A DNA stretch of 64,000 nt from Paragonimus skrjabini miyazakii (taxonomy: Eukaryota; Platyhelminthes; Trematoda; Plagiorchiida; Troglotrematidae): assembly GCA_014338405.1 (NCBI GenBank), contig JTDE01000149.1:295267-359266 (forward strand), read 5' to 3'. Numbering within the stretch: position 1 is the stretch's first letter; each line of letters starts with the position of its first letter. Shown here piece by piece: positions 27,601 to 39,600 of the stretch. The position numbers and the translations under genes were made by a program. Under the pieces are notes generated by a model. That model saw only the letters and a program-made list of their open reading frames with translations. It was not told the DNA's origin and searched no databases.

Positions 27601-30600
27601 AAGGCCATTAGTAAGGAATAAGATTTGCGGTCCAAGTGTGGGGAATTCCATCGTGTTTCGAATGACAAAGGACGACCGAACTCGAACGACGTCTTGTCAT
27701 TTATAGACAAATGAACCAACAGATTAATTAGAGACAGTCAGCTGCCTGTGGAGGTGAATTGGGAATGCAACCGTGTAGTGTGACTAGTCCGTCCAAGTAA
27801 GAGCAAGAATTCATCAGAAAATCACCGGAATTCCTCAACAGACTTGCGAAAGAAGAAATATCTTTTAAGACCGGGGTGAATGTATTGCAATGGACTTGAT
27901 GGTAACGGCTAATATGTGGCTTGAATGCGTACAGTGCGGTATATTTCACCGGAACGACACTCATGTATGGGAAGAAACCGTACGGATGAACTCTCAGAGC
28001 AGAAACATCAGTTTATTTGAATACTAACCACTTGAAAAATAAGCAGAACAGCCATTGGAAGCAAATGAGTGTTTTGTTGATCAGTGGTGTCATTATCTAT
28101 GACAAAACCAATACTTGATGCCAGATGCATTTTGAACACATCAGGAGCCTAGGTCAAATTTAAAATTTTAGGGTACTATTCAGTACTACTTCCTCATATC
28201 AAACAGCATCAAACGTAGGTGCGTCTTTTGAATGCTTAGATCTTGGTTTTGTGTTGTCTACAACCACTTTAGTGTACATACTAAAGTATAGCACCATTAC
28301 GGTATGTGAATTTTTGATGAAGGTTACAGATGGGTTAGCTCCCGTGGTCAGGTAAATTTACTTGCTTAAGTATTTGCTCGGACGCCAATCGGTAAACCCC
28401 AAGACTTTCAAAACGCATGATTCACGCCCACACGTACTTTGCACCTGAGATTCATCGTTTCTGGAGTCAAACATGCCATTAACCTGCTCGAAATGACTGG
28501 ACTCAGCATGTCGGGGGGTTACTCGCTGACTACAAAGAATGGGTGCTAATGGCCTATTTATTCATTTTTCTAGCTCAATTCCGTTCATCCGGGTGTCACA
28601 TTAATTAGTTATCTCCAGATGACTTAGGATAGATAACAGTCAACATAGGTTGACCCAGACCGTAAAGAAATGTTCTGGAAGGAACTTTCTACCGAAACTG
28701 TTGTCTCACCACATTAATTAATCGGTTGGGCTAAGCTAGGTAATCATCGTCTATTGTAAAGCAGCAGCAATTTGGTGAAAAATGTATGTCAATGTATGTC
28801 AATGCTCATCGGTTGCGTTGGTAGTCTCTAGCGTGAACTGATCGAGAAATCCTGCTTGGGCAGTCAATCGGCTGGATCATTTGGTGGATTCCATATGACA
28901 CAGTTGATTGGGTGGGTAACTAGGTCCAAATGTGAAATTTCTGAGCTTCCGGCGTGGCTTCGTAGCTCAGCTGGTAGAGCGCTTGCCGCGTTTGGGCATG
29001 GTGTTTCTGTCGCTGGTTCGAATCCAGCCGAAGTCCAGATTTTTCGCAAATGGATCTCTTCGAAATTATCAAATCTGCCAAACTACTTATTAGTAAAAAT
29101 GTATGAATTTGCTACCCAAATATTTAAGAGAACAGGAATTACTAAGATGACTTCATGGTTGTTGCTAATTACTTATTCTGTTCCTTGTGAGGTGCATTGT
29201 GCAGAAAGTAAATTTACGAAATCAAAATCATGTACGACAAAGGACATACAGGACAAGTAAGATAAAGCATAATCGTTCCATGTTCTGCTGCAATGTTTTT
29301 CGGACTATTACTGTCGAGATTGCTGTCAGAGTCGGCAGTACATTGGACTGTCTTCCTAGTGTTAAGGTGGTACCACCATCACGATGGTTTGATGTTTCAC
29401 TAGCAATGACGATAAGCGAGATCATAAATGCTATCTGTCCAGTTCCATGAGCTAGATCATAGATATCAAGCAGGCTAGTATCATATTGTGGTCTCCTGAC
29501 ATGTTAATTCGTCCAATATCAAAATAATTAGTATCAACTGATGCCTTCTTGCGCCCCTTAGTGGAATAGAAAGAAAAATTACGTTCAGCATAATTTTCCT
29601 ATCAGAAAAATCAATCGTATTACTTACAGTTTCACTGTACTCTGTTGGTCATGTCCAGTTAATCGATAGCGAACCGAGCAACGGCTCTGATCTTACATCT
29701 CGAGCTAACGTGTACCTCTAGGGGAACTTCATGTAGACGTATTTAAAAATACTGTTATGTACTTTATTCGCTCCAGTGACAGTTAGCCTGTTTGGGGCTC
29801 AATGCAAAACCGAATTGTACTCATATGCAGTCATGTTTTTGAGACTACAAACTTTCATGTTTTGTAACCTTATGTAGGAAAAACGACTGCACCGCAATTC
29901 CCATGCTTACAAGTTAATAGCTAAAGCAAGTCATACCGAGTCCTACTATCTGAATTTCTTCAGAATAATTCATTCGTTACAATCAAATTGACGGCCCAAC
30001 TGAGCTTTCTCTTACGAAAGTGATGCAGTCGATAACTGCTTGTTTTTGCTTGCAATTGCGTTCAAATTTATCAAATCGAATGTGCGTCCTTCGTTAACGA
30101 CGCATGTCTTAATCCGATCTTTAAAGGTCGCTCGTTGCCTGTGTTGTCAAGGTTGTACACTTCGAAAGAAAATGTTGGTGACCATAATCAGCTGTAATCC
30201 ATAAAGCTTCTCTTAAGTAATGCGTTTCAATACACGTTCAAGCGAGAATTATTATAACCTTATATGGCCTTCTTTCGAAGTCGAGCTAGCTATGCACTAA
30301 TTACGCACCTGGTATTATGATCAATACCGCTTGTTATGTGATAGTTTATCAATGTTTCAATGCAAATGTTCAGTTGCTTCAATGAGTAGCGCACCGTAAG
30401 TAACTGTTTCCACGCCTTGCCAGTCTCAACAAGATTGCAATCCAACAGGTCCATTGGCGTCTGCAAGCCTATAGCGGCTCCATTCATCCACTGTCAAGAG
30501 AGCAATTAATCCGTCAACACACCAGGTAAGACTCACTTTTGCGATGAGATATATCTATGAAAGTCCAGTCCATAAATAAATTAACGGGCGAATGGACGTT

Positions 30601-33600
30601 TGTTAGGGACAATATACCCTTCTGACCAGAACAAGTCAAAGTGCTAATCAACTCTCACTAGACAACCTGTCTGTGATCATATGAACGAGGCACAAGGTCA
30701 TATTCACGAATTGATTTAATTATACATGGTCTGTAATGTACTTAGCCTTACTTCCGTCGTTGGCAACCGGTATATGGATTTATACAGAGCCATATGTCAC
30801 TTATCACGTTCACACGGTCAAAGAATTAACGTCTATATACAAATCTAACAATCATAGATATAGTCACAAATGCATACTTATCTGGTGAACCAAAAATTGA
30901 CGAGTCGATTTATCATCATATGTCAATAATATGATCTTTCAACGCAATAAATTTGAACGATAATGCAGAAATCTAATCGTGACTGCCACAAATGCAGCAC
31001 ATTACTAGGTACCTTTTCTATATAGTCACTAATATCATGTAGTACATATTGAAGGTCTGTTTTCCGTTTCAGTCAACTGCACTTCATTTCGCTGCCATGT
31101 ACAAAAACGCGGAAGTGATCGAATACCTGCTCACAGCAGGAGCAAAAGTTCTACCCGATCGCCATGGTACTTACTTCACAACACTGTCGTTACAATCAAA
31201 GAACTACATAGCTTCCAAAGTCATTGCTGTTCACAGACGGTATGTCAATCGGATTGGTTGGTAGATGAGTAACAATATTCTGCTAATTACCTTTACGTTC
31301 ATCAGTTTCTTACCTAAACAAACCTGATTAACTTCAGTAAACGTGGTAGCAATTAAGTACTATATAAATCGCATCCTGTTCATACAAACAAGAAAGAGTT
31401 GCGTCATTAAAGTTCATTCCTTTTCTTCCCAGTTAAGCAAAACGAATTACAAAGAGACCTAATTGAGAAAAACCGGATGTTGATCGGATTCGAACCGGCA
31501 ACAGAAACAATCTGCCTCGACGCGTCAAGCGTTCTACCAACTGAACTACGAAACCAGACCGGAAGCTCACAAATTTCACACTTAGACTCTGTTACTCATT
31601 CAACCCATCATGGTAGAGAGAATACATCAAATGATCCAAAAGACTGACTTTCCAGGCAGTATTTTTCTATTAGTCCATGCTGGAATACACCAGTGCCACC
31701 AACGAGAATTGAAATGGTATTATTGACGTGAAATGACAGATTTTTATATTAAAAGGGACCCAACTGTTAGAGACCTCGACTTCTGCTGAACTCGAACCAG
31801 AGACGGAAACAGCTTGCCTAGACGGACAAGTGCTCCACCAGACGAGCTACCGTTGTCAAAGTTTCCGTAATCACTCGAAATACGCATTAAACAATATTAT
31901 GAACTGCCATTAATTATGGACAAACATTATTTTTCATAACGGGAACTGCACAATTAATATTTTCTTCTATTTGATACAGATTTCCAGAAATTATGGAAAA
32001 GCTTAGAAATACCGAACAATGTTTACTTGAACTGATTATCCGTCATCAGCCAAATCTTTGCCTTGTGAGTTACAAACACGCTTGATAACTTAGTAAAGTT
32101 TTAAAACACATATTACTTAAAACTTTAATATCAGTCTGAGAAAGAAATACGATTCACTGTAAACCATTATCAACGCACAAACACAACATCGACTTTGTTT
32201 TACCACATAATCTGATTAGAAGTTTTCCACGTGGCTTGGAAAACTTCAGTTTATTTAAGTAGCTGCGATAGTTGTCCATAGGGGAACAGTAAACCGTTTA
32301 TCATTCTCCAGGTTAAATACGTAAATCGACAGTTAATTCCGTCACTAGTGTTGATGTAAACGTGGTCACCTCTTCCCACGTTTCTGTGAACCGTTTCGAA
32401 GACGGTTGACTAGGACTCTTCTGAGTTTTCATGCACACTGTTCTAACGTGCGTTGAACGCAGCACTCAATGGCATGAAATGGTTGTATGAACCTATTCAA
32501 CTTCCACTGGTAGGTGGTAGATGTTCTGTTTGGTATAAGTTGAGCACCACTCAAGGTTGATCACAGTTATCGTAGTTCTGTAGAATTTTCAGTCAGCTCC
32601 TTTAAAAAAGGAAGCATTAGAATCGTGTTTCTCTCTTGTTACAGCTCATCAATAGTACACATTCTCACCATAACAACATGGATTGGCATTGCGGTCATGC
32701 TTTCCTGAGGCAAATGTGTTGCTCACTATACCACTGATCCTACGTTAGGCACAACTGAATCACATGTAACCGTTCAGCCACATTTACCTGCAAGTACTGC
32801 TGAGGTTGCCCGATCGCCTTAGGAGAAGACACGGTGACTGCCCCGCTAACCCCAAATGATGATTCAGGAGTATGACTTCTCTTCAAGTTGAAATCATAAA
32901 AATCATTAATCTTTTGGTCGATATTTCGATTACAGTCAATTAATCGAAGACTTCGTTGATTTAAGCTTGACCGTCACTCACAATCAATCGTAGCTGTTGC
33001 ATTTCCGTAAGATTTCCAATCAACCTCTTCCATAGAAAAGTGAGGACAGGCACTACTGACAAGATATAACAGTAGTGAAACTTGAGTATACTGCTTCTTT
33101 TTGAAAGCGGTGGATTATAAAATTCCTCTGGATGATGTAAAACCTATAACTTACTTTTCTTGGCCATTTTTATTTGATGCAATCAGCTGCCAGCCGGCCT
33201 AGTTCGTTTTATGACCGTAAAATATTTGGGATACCATTTCACTGAGGAACTATACAGTAAAAGACCAGTAACCCCTTGTTTTTGTCATCAGTACCGAGGG
33301 TCAATAATGAGCTGAACCAGCCAAAATTGTTCACCATTATCTTAATCGGTTCGAACGTCGCGCATATCTTACTGATTTCTGACTTACTCAGTACATTCAG
33401 TTTGTATGTTAGAAGCAATGTTCGCTGTAGACTTACGAACGCACTGGTGACTTTTTAGACAACAACCATTTTTTCAAGGGGTTTGTAAAGTAGTAGCAGG
33501 TTGATTTAGGAATCGCACGTTAAGGTTCTTTGTAACAGACCGTCCACCGCTGAAATGAAAAACCAGTTATAGCGATGTTGAGTTCAGAGTTTTGGACAAA

Positions 33601-36600
33601 ACTACTTACGGAAGTGCTTCCGATGTTGTACGTATGAGGGATGGAAGGCATAAATCCTCACTTTCTAGTTGACGAAATCCGCAAGTTCAAGGAATCCGAT
33701 TTTTTTGATAATGCATCAACAGCCGGGGTGCATCGTGCTCCCAGTAAGAAAACTGCAAACTGTTGATTTCGTTTACTACTTCAAAAAATGCATAACGTAA
33801 CGCAGTCATCGAGCTACGCGCGCTAGAACGAACGCGGGTTAAAAATGTTTGATCAGTTGTAGTAAGGTGAAAGACATTGACTAACAACTATTGATCGATA
33901 TTTCAATTAAAATCGGAAAAAAAACATTCTAGAATGTTCTTGAATGTTACAGCAAACCTATGTTGAGAATGGTTTGGGCTGTGCTTAATAATACGAGTCT
34001 TTTCAACCTGGAATAACATTAACCTTAAACAAGCCCAAATTTGGATAGTCATTCATGTAATCGTAGAACGATCATGTTGGGACATTGAATGGTTCGATCA
34101 ACGAAAACCATTTCCTGCCCGTCCTTGATGGTTCCGGTATGAATTAAAGTTCACTTGTGGACTGTGTTTGAAAAGAAGCTACCCAAGGAGTGAACAGTCA
34201 AAGTTAGGTTAGTGCATTATGGAAATACATTTGTCTACGCAACGCTCCCGAACTCAGCTGCCTTTAGGCGAACTACAACGGTCTAATTTTCTAGATTTAA
34301 CGCAGACAGAGTTGTACTATTAAAGTTGAAATTCACTATGACAAAAGAGGAAAGAAGAATGTTCGCTAAGTGGCCTCCATACTTCCTACAAAAGACGTTA
34401 CAAGACACGTTATAGGAGAGAAATGCTAGCTCAGGAGGTGTTCTGACGTTGAGTGGAAGTCCTTTGAAGGAAATAGGTTTACCTAGGCTTCAAGAAAAGC
34501 AATGAATTCGTCTTTTACAAAACGAGACAGCTCGGCTTTTTATCATGAGGATCTCGTACATCCGCAAAAGGAACCAAATTATATCACCGTACACTTAATT
34601 TACTCACATGCTTATACGGCGTGCTGTGGTGTTTTACACAAGCCGCATTTTGTTTCGCGATCGTATTGTTCATGAACACTGAAGAACAATCGATGATAGC
34701 GATCGTTATGTAGTTACCACAATCAGCAGTTAGCCTTAGCTCACCTATGTACAAAAATTTATCCACAAGCATCATGATTCTGACAAGCTCAAGGGCACTC
34801 GATGCTGCACTTTACTTAAACAAGGTGGAGTGTTCCATACTTATACAAATATATATGTGTGCTTTTTTTCTAGTTACTCATGGACAAACGCGTCAAAGAA
34901 GTCGGTCTGGAAAATGACACACTCAGTGGAGTAAGTCATGCGCCAAGCATTTAACGTTGCTGTACACTCCTCATACACTGCATCCAATCCGGTAGAGACT
35001 GACAGAAATCTTGATTACCTACGGAATCGATGCAGTAAAACAGATATAGTTCACATGAAAGTTAGTTAAAAATGTATTCAATACTCCTGTGGTTGTGAGT
35101 ATTGATTGACGCTTAATATCTTATAGTTGTAATTTCACGTAATTTTCAGGGTCATCTTTTTATTAATTACTTTTATGTTGTGCATAAAAATACAATTGGG
35201 CTTTTTAGTAAAGGCACTCATGATCGAATAAAGACATAACGTTTACGGGAAATCCGTGAAGCTATAGGGGTTAACTCGGGAAAATAAGAAGAAACAAACA
35301 GAGACACACTTATAGATTCAGATAAATTTAACTCCTTAAAAAGTATCCTGCTACTGAACGCTACCCTATCTCACAAGTTTTCTGTTATGTGTTTGCTAAA
35401 CTTCTTGAAAAAGAAGTCGTACTATTAACATAATTGAACACGTCTCCAAAAATATTCTCTTGGTACTTTTCTGATATCTAACATGTGAACAACCTTGATC
35501 CTGTTCCGTCGTTTCACAAACAACTCCAGAAAAGTCGATTATTTTGAATATTCGCTACTCTTTTTGTAACGTTACTGTGCCCATGGTGTAAATGTTTCCT
35601 TATAACTGTTAATGGATCACGCGATAACGTCATAATTACGCCGTGTTTGTTTCGTTTCAATTGCCGTTCTCGAGACTACACACAAAGAGTGTGTCCACCT
35701 TTCCTAAGTACATTTCGTTTGCTTTAAACTCATAATATTAATTTAACTTCAATGAACAGATGAGTCAAAGCTGAAAGATAATAGCGAACCTATTTTTTGC
35801 CCTGGATTGCAGACCAAATTCGATTTCACTCTGCTCCAACCACCACCGCACGCAACCAGGCCGAAGTCTCCTCTAGGCCTGATCAAGGTCAGTTTTTCGA
35901 GATTATCTGTCTACAGTGAACGTACAGTGCATCAATAGTTGAGTCCAGTTTCAGAACCGATGTAATATAACTAGTGGTTCGTTTACTTTATAAATGCAAA
36001 ACATGCCGTCGTAAATTAGAAAACCCTTGCCAACAATGGTCTGCAATTGATGTTATGATAAGTACAAACAGTCTATTTTGTCCAACGTAATTGTTAATTA
36101 GCACACAAACAATCAGGGATTTGCTTCACACGAACTAAAAAACTACAGAAACCTTGCGAGGTTGTTTGAAATTTTCAGCTGATCTTTCTCTCAAAAAATA
36201 AGTGTCAATCTCCAGTTTTATACATCATTGAGTTGCACAGCAGAATCTCGGCTAGAGTCTTATTGTGAGGTCACTTACAGGACGGTCAACCCCACTGCTT
36301 CATTACTCAGCAAATCGAAGTCCAAATCTCGGTCATGCTAAAATTCAATGAGAACGAAACTCAATTTAATAGCTATTCTTTAGAGGCATTGATTGAAAAG
36401 CCAACCTGACTGCCAGTGCAATCAGCAAGTGTGAATGGTACTAAAATTATATCAGCTAACTAGTATCACAACTCTTGAAACTATTTCTTCTGCTCAATCC
36501 ACCCTCAGCTGTACTCAGAGATTCTGTAAAATTCGGATTCGGTGTTTAGGATGAACATGCACACATACAACTTCAGCCAGATTGGGAAGTAACACACGAC

Positions 36601-39600
36601 TGTACAATTCAGCTCGTGCGAGACTTAGGTCTGCAAAATGGCATCGATGTGTATATAAGACACAGTTACGAATGTGTAATGCACAGTAGTCATCATCATC
36701 ATCATCTTAGACAGCAATACATAAGTGGGTCACACTGATGCTAGACTGCCACACAGTCACGAAGGTAAACAACCTATATAGGAAGAGAGAACAAAAACGA
36801 ACAGAAGGGAAAGGGGACCTGAATACGTCGAAATAGCTAAGTCTATGTTCAAACATCAAGGTGTCTAGACTTTGCAAACAAGCAACCGAGCTCTATGTAA
36901 AAGTAAGGCATCATCAGTAAGAAAGCTTCCTAATGGCGTTCACTGCCCCGCGTCAGTAAATACACTCACTTCACAGACAATTCGGTCAAACAACGACAAC
37001 ATTCGCGCCACTGAGCTCGGTTAGCCGCCACTTCACCAAACGTCTCAAGTCACCGACTCTGTGAGTCGCAAGGGCCCCAGCCTGAGAGGGGAAATCTATC
37101 TATTGTGATCAACTTCTTCGTGAACGAGTTCATTTGTCTACGCCAGGTCATCACCTGCCCACCTCGTTGCTTAATCGTTGATGTCATCCGATACGAGCGA
37201 TTGAACAAAGACATCGGTGTTCACACACCTGAAAACGGTTCACGTCTTCTACCCTGAGCGGCCAGGTTTCGCTACCGTAAAGTAATACAGCCCTCACTGT
37301 TGTCTGATATACGCAACCCTTAAGCTTCAGAGAGATACCTTTCTGTCGCCATAAGTGCCTCAGATTAGCAAACACCGCTCTAGCCTTGGAAATATGCGCC
37401 TCTATTTCATTTCCCACACCTCCGCCGCCGCCGCTGATGCAGCTTCCCAGGCATACAAAACGGTCAACAACCTCCAAGACTTCGTTATATAACATTAAAC
37501 CTACGCAATCACAGCAATCTTGCAGAAGCACTTTGCATTTCGAGGCTGCAAAGCACATTCCGAAGTACTTAACAGGACGTAAAATGGCGTTCAGCGTTGC
37601 TTGTGCTGCTTGAAAGTTGTCAAACAGTAACACCTTGTCGTCAACATAATCAAGATCAGTGAGCCTTCCACCAGGTAGGAGGTTCATGCTGGTATCTTGT
37701 GATTACCGAAGACAATTCTCCACTATTTCGTCCATGACGAAATGGAACAAAAATGGTGAAAGGGGACAGCCTTTACGAACGCCGCTCATGGTGCTGAAAT
37801 TGTCAGACAGTTCACCGTAAACCCTAACCTGAGCTGAGGTTTTGGAATACAGTGCCACTAGTATGCTCGCATACATGGTTGGCACAACTCTGCGTTTAAG
37901 CGACTCCAAAACTCTAGAACGATTCACCGAATCGAACACATATTTATAGTCGAGAAACACGAAAATTGTCGGCCAGTGGTACACATGACGGCGCTCCAGA
38001 ATTTGACGAAGAGTAAAACTGTGATCTGTCCATCCTCGTCCAGGGCGAAACCCTGCCTATTCTCCCTTATTTCCCGTCTTCCGAACTGCGGCGAGTCGAC
38101 GAAGTATGATGGATGCCAGAACCCTAGTAATGCCTTGGGTCAGAATAATTCTCCTACGGTTTTCGCAAGAGCTCCTGACACCCTTTTTGAATATAAGAAC
38201 TATTATCGCGTGACCCCAGCACGGAGGTATGATCTCCGTCGTCCACACAAGTTGAAACAGCTGAATCAAGGCCTCTATTAAGGCCTTTCCATCCTCTTCG
38301 AAAAGTGCCGGCACGAGATCACCTGAACCAGCAGCCGTATTACGTTTGAGAGCCGAGATGCGATTGAGAACCTCAATCTCAGTGGGTGGTTCCAAATTTA
38401 CCGACCAGGATGCTACGTCAAACGTTTGTGGCGGCAACACAATGGAAGCAGGAGGCCAGCTAAATTGACTCTCAAAGTGTTCCGCCCAACGCTCTAATCT
38501 TCTGGACTTATTATAAATTAGTGTACCATCTGTCTCGCTGATAGCTTCATTGACAAACGGTCGCCAGGAACCAGTAGCACGGATCAGCTTAAAGAGTTTG
38601 CCGGTGTTCCCTGAAGCAAAAGCGGTTTCCATTTCCTTAACTGTTTCCACTAACCAATCCTCACGATCAGCCTTTAGACTATGTTTCAGTTACCTACGGA
38701 TATGTCTCCTAGACTTGTTCTGTGAACTACCAGGAGGAATGTTCCGTCTGGCTTCCAAAAACTCCAGAGATTTCTCTGAAATCCAATGTTTGTTAGACTT
38801 ATGTATTCCTATGCCGCATGCTACAGTACCTGCTTTCTGAATGACTTGTGAAATTTGAGTCCGGCAGCTATTAGAATCTTCAGATTGAGTACCACGAAGG
38901 CAGCTTTCTAAGCTGGTTTGGTACTTATACTTTACCGATGGTAAAGCCAGTTTCTCAATTGTTAATCGTTGCTGTCGGTGGGGTCGTTGTCCAGCAAAAT
39001 TAAGAACAAAACGACAACGCACCAACGCAAGATCTGAATTCAAGCATGTGCTCCAATAAGAACCACAATCCTGAATGGAACCACGCCACCTATAACTAAC
39101 AGTTATGTGGTCTATCTGAGATCATGCCTGATTCGGAGAAGGCGAGCGCCAAGTTTAGCAATAACGTGGGCGATGCCTGAAACTCGTGCTGGAATACACA
39201 GGTCTCGGTTCCCATTAAAAACGGTTGGCTTAATATAATTAATGTGTCGTCCCCTCAACATACTCCTACCTGAAATATGATACGAAAACTCCGAGTCGGT
39301 CTATTTAATATGTGCTTATACAACTTTGAAAAATTTCTGATAGACGGCTTATGCACCACAGATTGACGACCTAATAATGCTTACACCACGTTACAGCCGA
39401 CGGACTTAGGGACTATTGGCAAAAATCAGTATGACTGACAGAGTCGCCAACCCAGGTTTTTCGTTGTTTTTTGTACTTCAGCCAGGAAAATCTTCACATG
39501 GAGGCTTCAAAGCAATTAAGAAAGTAATACCTGGCCAAAGTAACCACGTGCAAGCAAGAGTCAACGTCGTAAGACTAGGTTAACATACGTACAATGCGTG

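Larger units (their letters stand above)
31240..31979. other. TRPA1 intron, 740 bases, carrying two antisense SINEs
   Basis: GT (gtatgt) to AG (tttgatacag). One of the shortest introns here, and about a third of it is SINE sequence on the - strand. Confidence 0.75.
36691..39245 (-). mobile_element. RTE-type non-LTR retrotransposon, antisense, nearly full RT
   Basis: On the - strand, from about 39245: C-terminal end of an AP-type endonuclease region (SDLALVRCRF near 39030, where SDH is usual), linker, RT fingers, motif A (FLDYKYVFDSVNR), motif B (GVRKGCPLSPFLF), motif C (DYVDD), thumb and a C-terminal LLYGSETWPLRVEDVNR block, then an untranslated tail ending in (ATG)n at 36691-36706 (catcat on the + strand). 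The 5' end of the endonuclease is missing. Same family as the + copy at 15340-16547. Confidence 0.88.

Noticed and set aside
28955..29045. Functional tRNA gene
   Set aside because: The boxes and several stems are good, but the anticodon arm is irregular, the variable region too long, and dispersed relatives exist; a SINE explains it better.
31073..31166. Shorter form of the last ankyrin exon using donor GT at 31167
   Set aside because: The frame would run into a stop in the 31980 exon and lose the TYFTTLSLQSKN block expected in TRPA1.
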